Shown here piece after piece: positions 11,985 to 25,288 of a DNA stretch of 64,000 nt. The position numbers and the translations under genes are program-made. Under the pieces are notes generated by a model. The model ran no database searches, was not told the DNA's origin, and saw only the letters and a program-made list of their open reading frames with translations. How positions within the stretch are numbered: the stretch's first letter is position 1; every line of letters starts with the position of its first letter. Source of the DNA: Lytechinus pictus (lineage: Eukaryota > Echinodermata > Echinoidea > Temnopleuroida > Toxopneustidae); NCBI RefSeq assembly GCF_037042905.1, contig NC_087261.1:24510317-24574316 (forward strand), given 5' to 3'.

Positions 11985-14900
11985 AAATAGTATAAGCAGC
12001 TGCCATGATAGGTGGTGGTGGTAGTAGCAGCAGAATCAGCAGCAGCAACTTTTACAAAAGTGTGTCGACATTGTCACTGCATAATTATTAAACATCAATT
12101 TACATTGACTTTCCTTGAATATCTTATTACACACCAAATCTTACATGGAACTAGTTACCCTTCCTTCTTAGAAGGGCTCCGTTTGCGGGGACACGCTCGC
12201 TCGCTTTGTTCACTCTTGTAGATTTTAAAGAATAGTGCTCCATACCCAGTTGACTGTACTCAACAAACACACTGTCGGTCCATGTGCTCTTTCACACCAG
12301 TACCAATTAATAACATTAAATTTATGTGATTCGTTAGATGTGTACACGGAAATCCCATTGAATATAAAGGATTGCATTGCACAGCCCCATTGCAGATTTT
12401 GCGAGGAATAAAACCAAAGAGAAGTTTCTGATTATTCATGAACTATTCATGGAATTTAAGATAAAAGAAAGGGAGAGTTAAGCGTGATTGGCTCATTGAA
12501 TTGTCAAATAATCTCGATGACTATTTTACAAAAAACAAAAGAAAATTCAAAACGTCGTAAAACGTTCTTTATTATAATTTTGAAAACCCTTTCGAAAAAA
12601 ATATATAGAGTTAATTTTCCAAGACCTTATACTAGTTTGTCATAGTTTTTGTTATAGACCAATGGTTAAATGAGAAAAACATATTTACTAGAAAAGTAGG
12701 CATGAGTTTTCATTAATCTTGAAAAAGGAAAACCTAATCATGTTTCACTTTACAAGATAACTTTGTGAAGGGTATGAATGCCATAATGGATGCTGCATAT
12801 AACACATGAAATTTCAATAGCATCATGGTAATTTCTTTAAATCATGTAAGCATAACTTACATGACTCATGTTTAGTTGCATAAAAGGTTTAGAAAATCAC
12901 AGAATGCTCTCTCTCTCTCTATATATATATATACATATAAGAAAAACAAACGTATTCAATTAAAAACAAAATCCTGATCACTGAAGTAAGTCAGTGCTTG
13001 AAATAAGGCCAGGTCAAACATCACTGTGTTGTTTTATGTAAATATGATCATACCTATATATTTTTACACTATAACAAAATATAATATATACTTACGGCAG
13101 TCTTTATCTGATGATGTCGCAGGCGGGAAAATACACAGTCCATATGTTATTAAAATCACGAGGCTTCCTGGATTATGAAGGAGAGTCATGTTGTCGTGCA
13201 GCATTCGTTTCAAGGAACCCTAAAGACTTAAAATTATTAACATCCACAGTGGCTCATATGCGCTCAGCGCGGAGCTACATTTATTTATTTTTTCTTAAAC
13301 AACACACGTTGGTGTTTTTTCTTCATGCAGTTAATAACCTCAGTGTATTCAGAGGTAACTGCTGTTTGTAAGGCCTATTCAACTAATTTATCTCGAGTGG
13401 GGAGGAGATGAGGTAGGACAGAAATCACATCCTCTTCCGGTGCGTTCGTGTGATAAATTGTTTTCTAAACATTCAAGAGAAATAAGGAATGGAAAGAAAA
13501 GTAGTAAGAGAGGGAGAGTGTATGTGGGGGTGGAGTTGTTTTACAGTGTGGGTGTGCGCGACGTGTGTGTGTGTGTGTAAGAGAGAAGGGGTGAAGTAAA
13601 AACTAACAGAGCGATGAGACAGGCAGACAAATGAACAGAGAGATCGTCCAACCCGAAAAATACGGAAGAAAGGAAAATGAAAGGAGAACATAATTCAAGA
13701 TACAAATAGATAAAATGAAAAGGTATTGAATTGATATGGAGGTTCGGACTGCTAAGGCTGTACACTAAAAAAATGGAAGAAAGCCACAGGAGGGACTGGA
13801 CAGAATAACCAATTAGTCGGTGAATGTGTGCCCAAAGAAGAAAAAGAAATGGTTAAAATTTACTATTTTCTGTTAGAATCTATCAACAATATTGTTGACT
13901 TTGGACATTATGCTTTTCGGACCGACACAGTACACTCTAATAACACAAATTTTACCCAATATTGGGTAGAGAGGGAACATGCATGTTTACTGGGTATTTT
14001 TTTCACTCTATATTGGGCTATTTCAACGCAACATTACTCAACCATCATGCATGTTCCCATTTTACCCAACATTGGGTAAATATTTTTTTAGAGTGTAAAA
14101 CGCAGAATGAATTTGTTATACAACGCTAATAATATATTAACATACAGTAGTTGTGTCAATAGTTTTAACCAGTGTTTTAAACTCTTAATAAGCGAAGTTG
14201 AATTTTTAATACTTAATCTTCAATAGATTAGGCATGGATCTAAAAACATTTAAACAACTATTGTATAGTTCATATAGTCAATAACGTTGTATAAAATTTT
14301 AAAATACGTATTTATTTTCGTATTCACGAACAGAATAACTGTTTTGACCAAAGGTTCACCAATATCTTTTCTTACAGTGGTCGCAAGACACAAATGCCGG
14401 AAGTTTTCAGAATCTTTTTTCTCACATAGATAAAGTCGATACGTGGCTGACTGGTGCAAAATGATAAAACGGTAGAAGTTACATCCGTCATGATAATAAT
14501 CTGAACACGTGATTGGTCGAAACCCCGTTATGTGACCGAAGGTACCAAATTTTCTTGGGCAGTTGGGGGTGCTACATGTATTATTCTCCACAGGCAGCAC
14601 CCCCAGGTATTCTGGAAGATGTGTAAAAATTGAGAGAAAAAAATGTAACCAAAATGACATTAATTTTTGTAGTGAAACCTTTTTTTTTCTTTTTTCTTTT
14701 CAAAATTACATCAGCACCCCAGATAGAAAATCGTACCCAGGGCCCTGATATTCCTATAGTCATGATAGTTTTAATCTTTTTTTTTTTTATAGATTACCAA
14801 TGAAAATTTCCCCTTTTCAACACACCAATAAACAAATACATGACACTGATGTTCCTTCCATTCAAGAGATACGGAAGCTTTAAACCGCCATGTGCTTGAC

Positions 14901-15448
14901 GAGATGGCGAAATAATATTTCAACTTGCTATAGTCGAATTAGCTTTAATATGTCGAAATGGCCAGATACGTTATCTAGCTAAGTCGACGGATAAAAAGTT
15001 TTACATCGTCATGGCAAATTAAATTTTCACAATCTATTGTATCACGCCATGTCGACATACAACTTTGGATAATGTCGACTTGGCAAGATAACAAATATCG
15101 CTATGTCATCATAGTACGACTATTAAGTTAACAGGACAAGATAAGATCAATATAGTTTCCATACATTGTCGTTGGCTTGGATATCAGTTCATATTCGACA
15201 GGAATTTCTGTGGATATAACAATTGAGACATTTACATTCTCTTATTCTGTGGATCTTTACCGATTTTAACTCTAAACCTTTTGTTTACGAATCTGGCACG
15301 AAAATAGAAATAACGTTCAAAGAACAGGATATTTGCGTGACTATAGTAACATCGTTTATACCTATATATAGACCAAAGTTTAAAAGACAGTATTCTTTTT
15401 TAGCTAGCAGGGCAAAACCGTTGGTATACAAACACACACACATACATA

Positions 15449-15509
<61 letters not shown>

Positions 15510-18500
15510 ATGTATACATATATATATCATATGGAAAAAGCTTTTTTTATTATCACCAAACTTGCCACATTAAGAAAATAATAACAGCAACCACGATAAA
15601 ATAAATACACAGAGAAAGCGACATCTCGTATGAACTTAATAGATTTCTGATGTTTAGCACATTCAATTAAGCAAATTACAACAAAACAAAACGATATTGG
15701 ACAACTGTTTTATTTCAAAACCAAGTCCTATTCCAAATTGTCATCAGGGCCCCGTTGCATAAAAGTTACTATTATGGAAACTTTGCCATCCAGTGGTAAC
15801 TACCATGGTAACGATGCTGAACAACCAATCAAAAACAAGGATTTCATGCAAGTCACCATTGGATGACAAAGTTACAATAATTGTAACTCACAATTACAAT
15901 TATTAAAATTACAATAATTGTAACTTTTATGCGACAGGGACCTGGATTACCTTTAAAAAGGGAAATTAAGTTCAGCATGAAAACAAAGCGAAATTATTGT
16001 TCTAACATGTACAGTCTATTCATAACACAAACACAAAATCGGCGCATGACAAACAACACATCTAAATATGTTTCGGCTTCGCAACGCACGACGAATTCAA
16101 GAACACAGTAAATAATGGCATGCCCGTCAAATGACAAAGAGCAGCTGGTAGGTCTTTGTCGAAAATTGGCAAACCGGAACAGCAGTTAACTCATACGTTT
16201 CGGAGCTGATGAATACTATGTCCAGAGTCCAGGACGAGATTACTATTTAATTCACCAATTTTCGTCAAAGACTTTTTGGTTGACCCTCTTTGCCATGAAG
16301 TGCATTTGACAATACATTTTCTGTGTTATTAAATCCGTCGTGATTCGTGGAGAGAAGACCCGTTAAAGGGAAATCCAACCTTGGTCATAAAATGTTGTGT
16401 CGGAAAGGAGAAAAATAAATAAAACAAAATGGTGAAAGTTTTAAAGAAATCTGACAAGCAATAAGAAAGTTATGGCTGCTTTAAAATCAAAATCCCTAAG
16501 ACTATGTAGATTTTAAATTGGCAACTGAGTAAGTAAATTATGACAGGGGGCAAGGACTACTTTCCCATCGGGGCCATGCACTTTATCATCAGGGATTTGA
16601 AGTCTCCATAGTGATGACCATTTTTTTTAAAACAAATTTGGAAAGTTCATAACTTTCTTATTGTTGTCCAATATCGTTCAAACTTTCACCTATCAACTTG
16701 TCTGATTTTTCTTTTGCCTCTGAAAACAAGATTTTATTTGGGTTGGATTCCCCTTTAATATATAAATCATGCTAAAGAACATAAAGACAGATTAACGTTC
16801 TATGCTAACATTTACAAACCGATTTTCTAATAACAAATATGAAAATGCAAGGTCACTGCATCTAATTAAAAACAGACAACGCAGATATCACCCGAACGCC
16901 TCGCTCACAAACTACAACTATGATTTCATACTAGACAGCACACCACTATAAAAAAAATCAATGCTTCCGATGATTTTATCAACTCGATCGAACTCCAACA
17001 ATGGTCGATCTTATGGGGTGTTGCAAGACACTTGCAATCAAATGTAGGTCAATTTTAAGTCCCCAAATCATTGATAAGTCTCGCACTTAATAGCACACTT
17101 GCAATTGATTGCTGGGCCCCCGTCTTACAAAGAGTTACGATTGATCCAATCAATCGTAACTCTATGGAAATCCATCATTGTCATAATTTTTTTCTACAGG
17201 AAATGTACAAAACGTCCTTTGTAACGAAAGAGAACAAACCGAGACGGCAAGAAATCAATGAATTTATGGATATACATTCATATCCATGTCTAGAAAAAAA
17301 TGAGCAAACATGCATTTTGTATGTTGAATTTGCTGGCTTTCCATAGTTGCGATTGATTGGATCAATCGCAACTCTTTGTAAGACAGGGCCCTGGGCCCTA
17401 TCTTACAAAGAGTTGTGATTGATCCGATCGATCAATCACAACTATGGACAGCAAGCAACGTCAACATCTAAAATACATGTTTGTTCAAAATATTTTCTAA
17501 CTATGATGTATATTCATGCATCCATTGTTTTCTTGAAAATTCACTGCGCTTCTTTTTGTTTACAGAGGACATTGTGCAAATTTTCTGTGGAAAAATTATG
17601 ACACTGATGGATTTCCATAGAGTTACGATTGATTGGATCAATCGTAACTCTTTGTAAGACGGGCCCCAGGTCTGCTTCATGTATCAACAAGTATAATTTG
17701 ATTTGATTTAGAAAAAATTGATCCATCATTTGTAAATTTGCAGTCGATTGCAAAGACTTTCTAGTAACAACACCATAGTTTTTACAAGGGACTGAGCAAT
17801 GTTAACAAGACAGCTAGCAGTCACGGCAAACTTTCCATGATTGATAAAATATTTTCCCTAAAACAGAAAACTGATATAAAATCACACGAAACTATGGTAG
17901 CTAATAGGATAATTCATTTCAAGGCACAATTACACAAGCATCAATTTATATTTTAATTATCATGATTATGATTTGCAAATTATATATATATTAACACAAC
18001 AAATGTATATAATATATAACATTCATTACAACCAAACTGCATATAAAATGACCAAACGAGGGCACTTCATATCATGCAAATATTATCCTATAGATAAAAA
18101 GGAAGAGAGATGTGTAAACATCAACATTCTTTATTCTGCCATTTTCTACAGAATCGAACAAAAAGACATACCTTAGACATATATATTCTTTATTATTTAA
18201 ATTTCTGTTTTCAAACCTTGTTTTGTCGGGTGTTCTGCCACTTACCTGGCCTTAATCTACAGACGATCATGATTAGATATCGAATCGGCATGGCGATCGG
18301 GTATTCTCCACATTGCTCCTTGAATGTTCTTTCGTCATCTCGTTGAAGACTGACGATATGGAGAAGTTAATGACTTTTCTGAAGACCCAGCTTTGAATCC
18401 AAATGCTAACATCTTTAGGAAAATATACTTTTGAAGGATTTAGGCAGAAGTATAGCGACATACAAATGTTGTAAAGCATCATCATGATCATGATCATCAT

Positions 18501-21500
18501 CATCAGCAGCAGCTTAGTCATCACCTACCATATCAACGCAGACCTACCTTTTTGGAAATGAAACAAGTAAAGTCCAGAAGGACACAAGTGATACACATGT
18601 GTACAAAAAACAAAATCAATAAACACTAATCGACGTCCGACGAAAGTTGATGAGATTGGTGCTGCGTGCTTCCATCTGATGGTCCACTTCTAGAAGATCT
18701 TTAAAAGGTAGGACGACGCTGCTATGGTTCCTAAGTGGCAGGGGACATGGCGATGTCAACATTACGTCATCTCTTATTGCATAAAAGGGGTCATTGTGGT
18801 TCTATTTTCTTCCAATTTCTTCGATATTTCTCTTTTTGTCCTTTGATTTTTTTTATATGATCTTCTCTATTTGATTAATAACAAGGGGTCGTCATCCCCT
18901 TGCCCCTAAGGTAGCCATAGTAGCGCCGCCCAAATAAAGAGACATATTACACTTTAAAATGATGTATTTAAATTCAAAGATAGCAAATGACAAATACGGC
19001 ATTCTGTAAAGCATTTCAGCTGCAATCATATTCTATGCTATCGTGTGTCCGACTGCCTGAAGACCAGCATTTTCCAAGTTGATACCACGGGGATTCAGTG
19101 AGGGTACGCACCGACCTTGGCGGGATCATGGTAGAGCAGTCCCCTCCCAGATTGACATTCATCTTGTTCACAGCTCCAATCAGACCTATATTGATAATTG
19201 GGTTTCCAAGGTTCTTTTACATGAGCAGCAGGCTCAAATTTGTGGTCCACATCATCTACCGACCTACTAGCTGCTCAATAACATGAATAATATAAAGAAT
19301 GCATAGCTATGGATATCAAAATGCATCATAATGATATGCATGTAGGACAAAAACACAAGGACGATGAGCCATCTCGTCTTTCAGCAGACCTCATCTTGAC
19401 GTCTCTGGAGGGTCCACGACCTAAGAAGATGATAAACCCCTAAATAATAGGCAGCAGCGGGTACAACAGATTCATATAACATTGGATGTATTAAGTAAAT
19501 GTGGGTATAGTTGAACTATCGTCGATATTTTCCCGAAAATCTGCCAGACAGTCGTAATCCTCTTCTGCAAAGTCCAATTCCAGCTGAAGAATGGCACACC
19601 TTCTTTGAGCTCAGTCACACCACAGCAACCGACACCACATCGACCGATGGAAACTCATCGGAAATAATGTAATATTTTGGTCGATCTAGAGCTCATTTTG
19701 CCGATGTGACTGCGGCGTAGCGGAGGTCTCCAGGGGAAGAACAAACCTGTGCTATTTTCAAAATAGATACGACGAACAAAGACAACACTAACCAGTAACT
19801 GAACGGAAAAAAAGTGAAAGGAATTACCTGGTACGGCCGCTACGGAGAGGTGGGCAGTCTTTGACCTGCTGTTGACGCTGCATTCGTAGGTCCCTTCGTC
19901 AATCCGAGAGAACATAGCTATCTCAAGGACGCTGGTACGTGAACTCCCTACTGCCACTTCTGAAATCTGGAAGATTTGGTCCTGGACCACTGGCATCGTT
20001 GCAGCTGGAGGAAAGATCACGTGGTATTAGCGTCATTATCATTATTGATATGTTTCAAGGCATGAAAATATAAATTTAACGGCAATGTTTCTGAAGATGG
20101 TAATGATATGGTACTAATAATGATAATGTTGCTCATGTAAATAAAGCTGTTCGTTTTTGGTATATGCACTTACTTTCATTAACGACCTTTGACCAGGTAA
20201 ATAAGATCACACTTTCTCCTTGAGACGCGGTACACGTGAGTCCAACGTCATCGCCAAGCTGGATTCGTTCGGTCACATTAAGCGTCAGATCTCCCTCGTA
20301 CGCTGAAATACATTAAAGATGGTGAAAAGATGGGATCCTAATTAATGAGTGGCTGAATTCTATCACGCGATCAATCCCTTTATTTAGCAAACGTGAAAAT
20401 ATGCCAATAACTGGTACTAAGGACTAGTTCTAATGATCGGTCATGGTGTGAGATGAGAATGGTTAATCAAATAACAAGGGTCGACACTATATGCTATTCT
20501 CTACTAGAACTGATAATTTAATTTGGCTCGGGCATGAGAATCACACACATTTGTTAACTTTGAAACAATCCAGACGCCCTCGACTAATTGCCTCGGGTGC
20601 CTGAGAACTGTTCCAAATGTTTTTTTCGTGGATGTAACTCTTACTGATGCCCTCGATGATGTGTATTAATTATAATATTGAACAGGCAGAGCGTTTCTCA
20701 ATGTTATTCATAAGTCACCAAAATTTACATATATGGTGTAATCAACAATGTGGAACTGTATTTCTAATAGCCGTTCTTATTTTTTTTTTTGGGGGGGGTT
20801 CCAATCTGCCAATACAGATTTCAACTTTACCATGTTTACCAGTTAGCGGTTTATTTGGGAATCAAAATGATTGACGGGCAGGTCTCTTTATGCCGTATAA
20901 AAGATTAATTTCACGAATTGGTAAACATTTGCAAGGCATCCGCCTTTTCGAATCGAATATATAAACAAATTAATTTTTAGAGATTTTAAAACAAAAAGCG
21001 GTTTCTACCATCTAAAATGCCATACAATTAATTACAAGATCTTTCAAGACCATTGATACGAATGAAAAAAAAAACTAGACCAAGTACTGAACCGTGGGGT
21101 ACTCCATGCCGAAAGACTAAAAATGATAATGACCATGGTGACTGATTAACCCCCCCCCCCAAAAAAAAAAAAAAAAAACGAGCAAACACAACAAAACAAA
21201 ACCGATTTTTAAAAAATATATATGTATTGACAATGTGTCGATTATTCTGGAAATATCCATGAATACCGATAGCCACCAAAAATCGGCCTACATTCACGTT
21301 TGATAAAATCAAGATTCAACTGAGAGTCGATGTTTAATTTCATCAGGAACCTTGGAGAAGAGATCAAGAAGCGAGCAGCATCATAATTGTAATACGTTAT
21401 AGGACTGTTTAACTCTGTCAGGTGATAGCTTCTAATGTTTTAAGATATTGGATTCGGTTTTGATGAACTGGTCACAAACGGTTCGCTTTGTTAACTTAAA

Positions 21501-24500
21501 TACTTACCAGATTTAAGCCATATATCGTCTTGGACATCTACCGTACCGTTACCGGAAACAATGCACGTGTAATTCCCATCATATCTGGTGAGGTCCGTGG
21601 AAGATATTTTCAAGGTTTTAGTTACGGTACCGTCGGTGACAGTTTCGACCACCACGTTGCCGTCACCTGATGTTGTATGCTGGGTACCTTCGGGCGTGAC
21701 CCACGTGACGGTTGGCTGGGGGCCGACATAGGTGGCGACACATTCGGCCGAGTAATACAGGTGAGTGAAATTATATGCACCCGATATGCTTGTGATTTTG
21801 AAACTCTCACCTGAAATAAACAATAATGAATAAATAGTCAATAAATAAATAAATTATCATTCAGCTCACATTAGTAACCAACTGCAAGTATTCAGTAAGT
21901 TTAATTGATTCTTTAAATAGCAAAAATAATTAATAAGCAAAATGTCTTGGTCAATTTGATTCTGCTATTATCACTGTATCAGAGTCCTTTGTTTCCATTT
22001 CCCATACAAAACAGATGTTCCAAAAAAATATACACACCTTCTAGCTCAAAGAAACCATTCAGAAGATACCTTTCTTAAAAATGCTTTCAAACATACGGTT
22101 TCATCTCTTCTTCTTTAAAAAAATATTTTGACTTTGTACCTTGCGATATGTTCACAGTATCCGACCAGGCATCTTTGTCCGTACGTCCCGTACAGGTGTA
22201 AGCTCCAAGTAAGTACTCGCCTTGCATCGTCAGTGTCGAAACATTAGCTGCCACCCCTGCAGTCTCGGATACTTGATACGTTCCATTTGAATCACTCCCT
22301 GTTATCAGGGTTCCGTTTGGTAGAGTCCATTCTATAGCAGAGGGATTGCCGCCATAGTGGACGACCGTACACACGAGGGTGTAGGAGGTGTTGACTTGGT
22401 GATAGCGAGGATAGGCAAGAGTCACAACCAGTAGTATATCTGATGTGGAGGAGAATACAGTGGTATTCAGTTCATACCAGTTTATCGATGTCAGATTGGG
22501 AAGTTTGTATTTAATTCATTCAGGTAACGTGGAACCCCGGCAATCATCGAGGTTCACACGATGGGCCCTTTCCATAAAGGATTTATAACCACTGTAATAA
22601 TGTCACTATGACAACTTCCATGGAACCAAGGGTCAGCAGCCAAATCACAATCGAGGTTTCCTTGATAGTAGCCATAATGACACAGTTGCCGTCTTAATCA
22701 AACGGGCCTCTTATGGTTTAATGGCCAAAATTTGTCTCATAGATACTGAATTATGACAGTAACAATAAGCTCTTATGAAAATTCCCTTTGGATGAGGCTC
22801 ATTTATTGAGCATAATTCACTCAAATAAAAAAAAAAAAAAAAATTTACCAGCGTTGATGGTGATGTTCATCTGACTCGTCGCCTCATTAACAGAGCATTG
22901 GTACGTTCCTTCATTCTCCGTTTCATACGACTGAACGCTCAGTGTAAACACTCCTGGGGAATCGCCAACCGTAAACCCTCCAGTCGTGACCCCGTTTCCG
23001 GTTTGCAGGAGGGTAGGTGTTGTATGGGTGGTGTTGGTGAAATACCATTCCATCGTGTATACGTCATCACCAGAGGCGGTACACTCAAAGGAAACGGTCT
23101 GAAGATATCTGATCTCGGTCTTATTCTCGACAGATATTAGTCCGTCGAAACCTGTAGAATATAACATTTTCTAGAATAGTTACATTTTGATCTGAAGAGT
23201 TGTGGAGGATGTACCGCATTTACCATTTACATAGCACCTTTATCAAGTTCCATACTCAGTTGGCCAAGATGAAATACCAGGCACAGATACTCTTATTATT
23301 CAGATGTTCATGCTTGTCAGACATACCTACAAGACCTATCACATACCAGGTAGGCCTACCGTTCATTGATTAAACATACGAATTGTATACACCTTCTTTT
23401 GATCCCCATGGCATCTTATATTCTAAATGTACTTGGCATGTGCAGGATACAAATATAAGAACCTTCCATGAGTCCGTTGCAGAAACAGTTGTGGTTAAAC
23501 GCAAATACAAAAAATCAATCGCAAGTCCCGAATGCACGCTGGTAATTGGTTGAAAATCAAGTTGCGCATGATTTTAAGAATTGCGATTGATTGCAACTCT
23601 TTCTGCAACTGGCGCCTGACCGCATATTGGAGAACAAAGATATAAGGAATAATCTTGTCCTTGCGCGAATTCTACCACACCCTTTAACGAACCATGACAT
23701 TATTCAGGATGAAACATAGCAAGTTAGAGATAGTCCTGACCGTAGCTCGTAAGCTAATGATATATTTATAAACAAACCTTACTAGAACTACCACACGTCG
23801 TCTTCACGATTTGTATTTTCTACCCAGGAATCTGTTGGCAGAACGTTTCGATGCGACCATAGTGTTACATGCTAAATAGGTTCTGACTGTAGTCATCTGG
23901 GGTCCGTTGCAGAAAGAGTTGCGTTTAAACGCAAGTCAAAAAATCAATCGCAAGTCCCAAATGCGCGCTGTTGATTGGTTGAAAATCAAGTTGCGCATGA
24001 TTTTTAGAGTTGCAATCGATTGCAACTCTTTCTGCAACGGGCCCCTGCTTTGTTAGCAGGTCACTTGCTGCTAAACGTGTAACCTTTCATCGTCCCCATT
24101 GGAACATGTATAGCTGGAATTTGTTCATAAAGTTTCTTTTCCTTGCCCCGTTTTGGTATTGAAAATGAATTCCCAACCTCTCGCCAAAATTTTCGAATAT
24201 GCCGCCACGAACAAGAGGCTGTTGCAGAAGGAGCTGCACTCAAACGCAGCTCCAAAAATCAACCGCAACTTCAATTTTAACTAGTAAAAATGCGCATTTT
24301 TATTCTTTCTGCGACCGGCCTCTGCTCACCATAACTTGGATTTGAAAATATAAACTTACCATATTCCGTCTGTATGTTCTGTGTAACGTTAGCACCATCT
24401 GCAGAAATCACACAAGTGAACACCACCTCCTCATCCGAGAGCACGAAGTCTCTCAACTCAAGTTCTTTGCTGCGTGTTCGGACATCCTCTATCTCCTGCC

Positions 24501-24782
24501 CAGAGACATATCTCGGTTCTGAGATCCCCTGATCGTCAGCTAACCAAGTGACCACTGGCGGCGGGAAGTATGATCCCTGGCAGTACAGAGTGTAAACGTC
24601 GGTGGTGGAGTTGTATGAGCTGGTAAGTGCCGTGAGATTTAGTTCAGGTTCTGGTGTTCGTGAAGAAATATTCAATGCATCAGATTAACGAATTGTTGAA
24701 ATCTACAGTAGATGGGTAACTATTCTTCGTTCCACCCCTTCTGCTACTTCTACCACTTCTCCTACTACTCGTACTTCTACTT

Positions 24783-24828
<46 letters not shown>

Positions 24829-24864
24829 CACTACTACTACTACTACTACTATTACTACTACTAT

Positions 24865-24896
<32 letters not shown>

Positions 24897-25240
24897 ATAA
24901 TAATAATAATAATAATAATACTTCTACTGCTGCTACAACGTCTACCATTGCTGCTACTACTTCTATCACTACTACTACTCCTACTACTACTACTACTACT
25001 ACTACTACTAATTATTATAGTATTACTACTATACTCCTCCTTCCTCTGCTGCTACTACTACTACCACTACCACTACTACAACTATACTACTATACTACTA
25101 CAACAACAACAACAACAACAACTACTACAACTACTTCTACTACAACAACTACTACTACTACTACTACAACTACTGCTGCTACTATTAGTACTACTACTCC
25201 TACTAATAATTATATTATATACTCTTACCACCAATACTCT

Positions 25241-25288
<48 letters not shown>

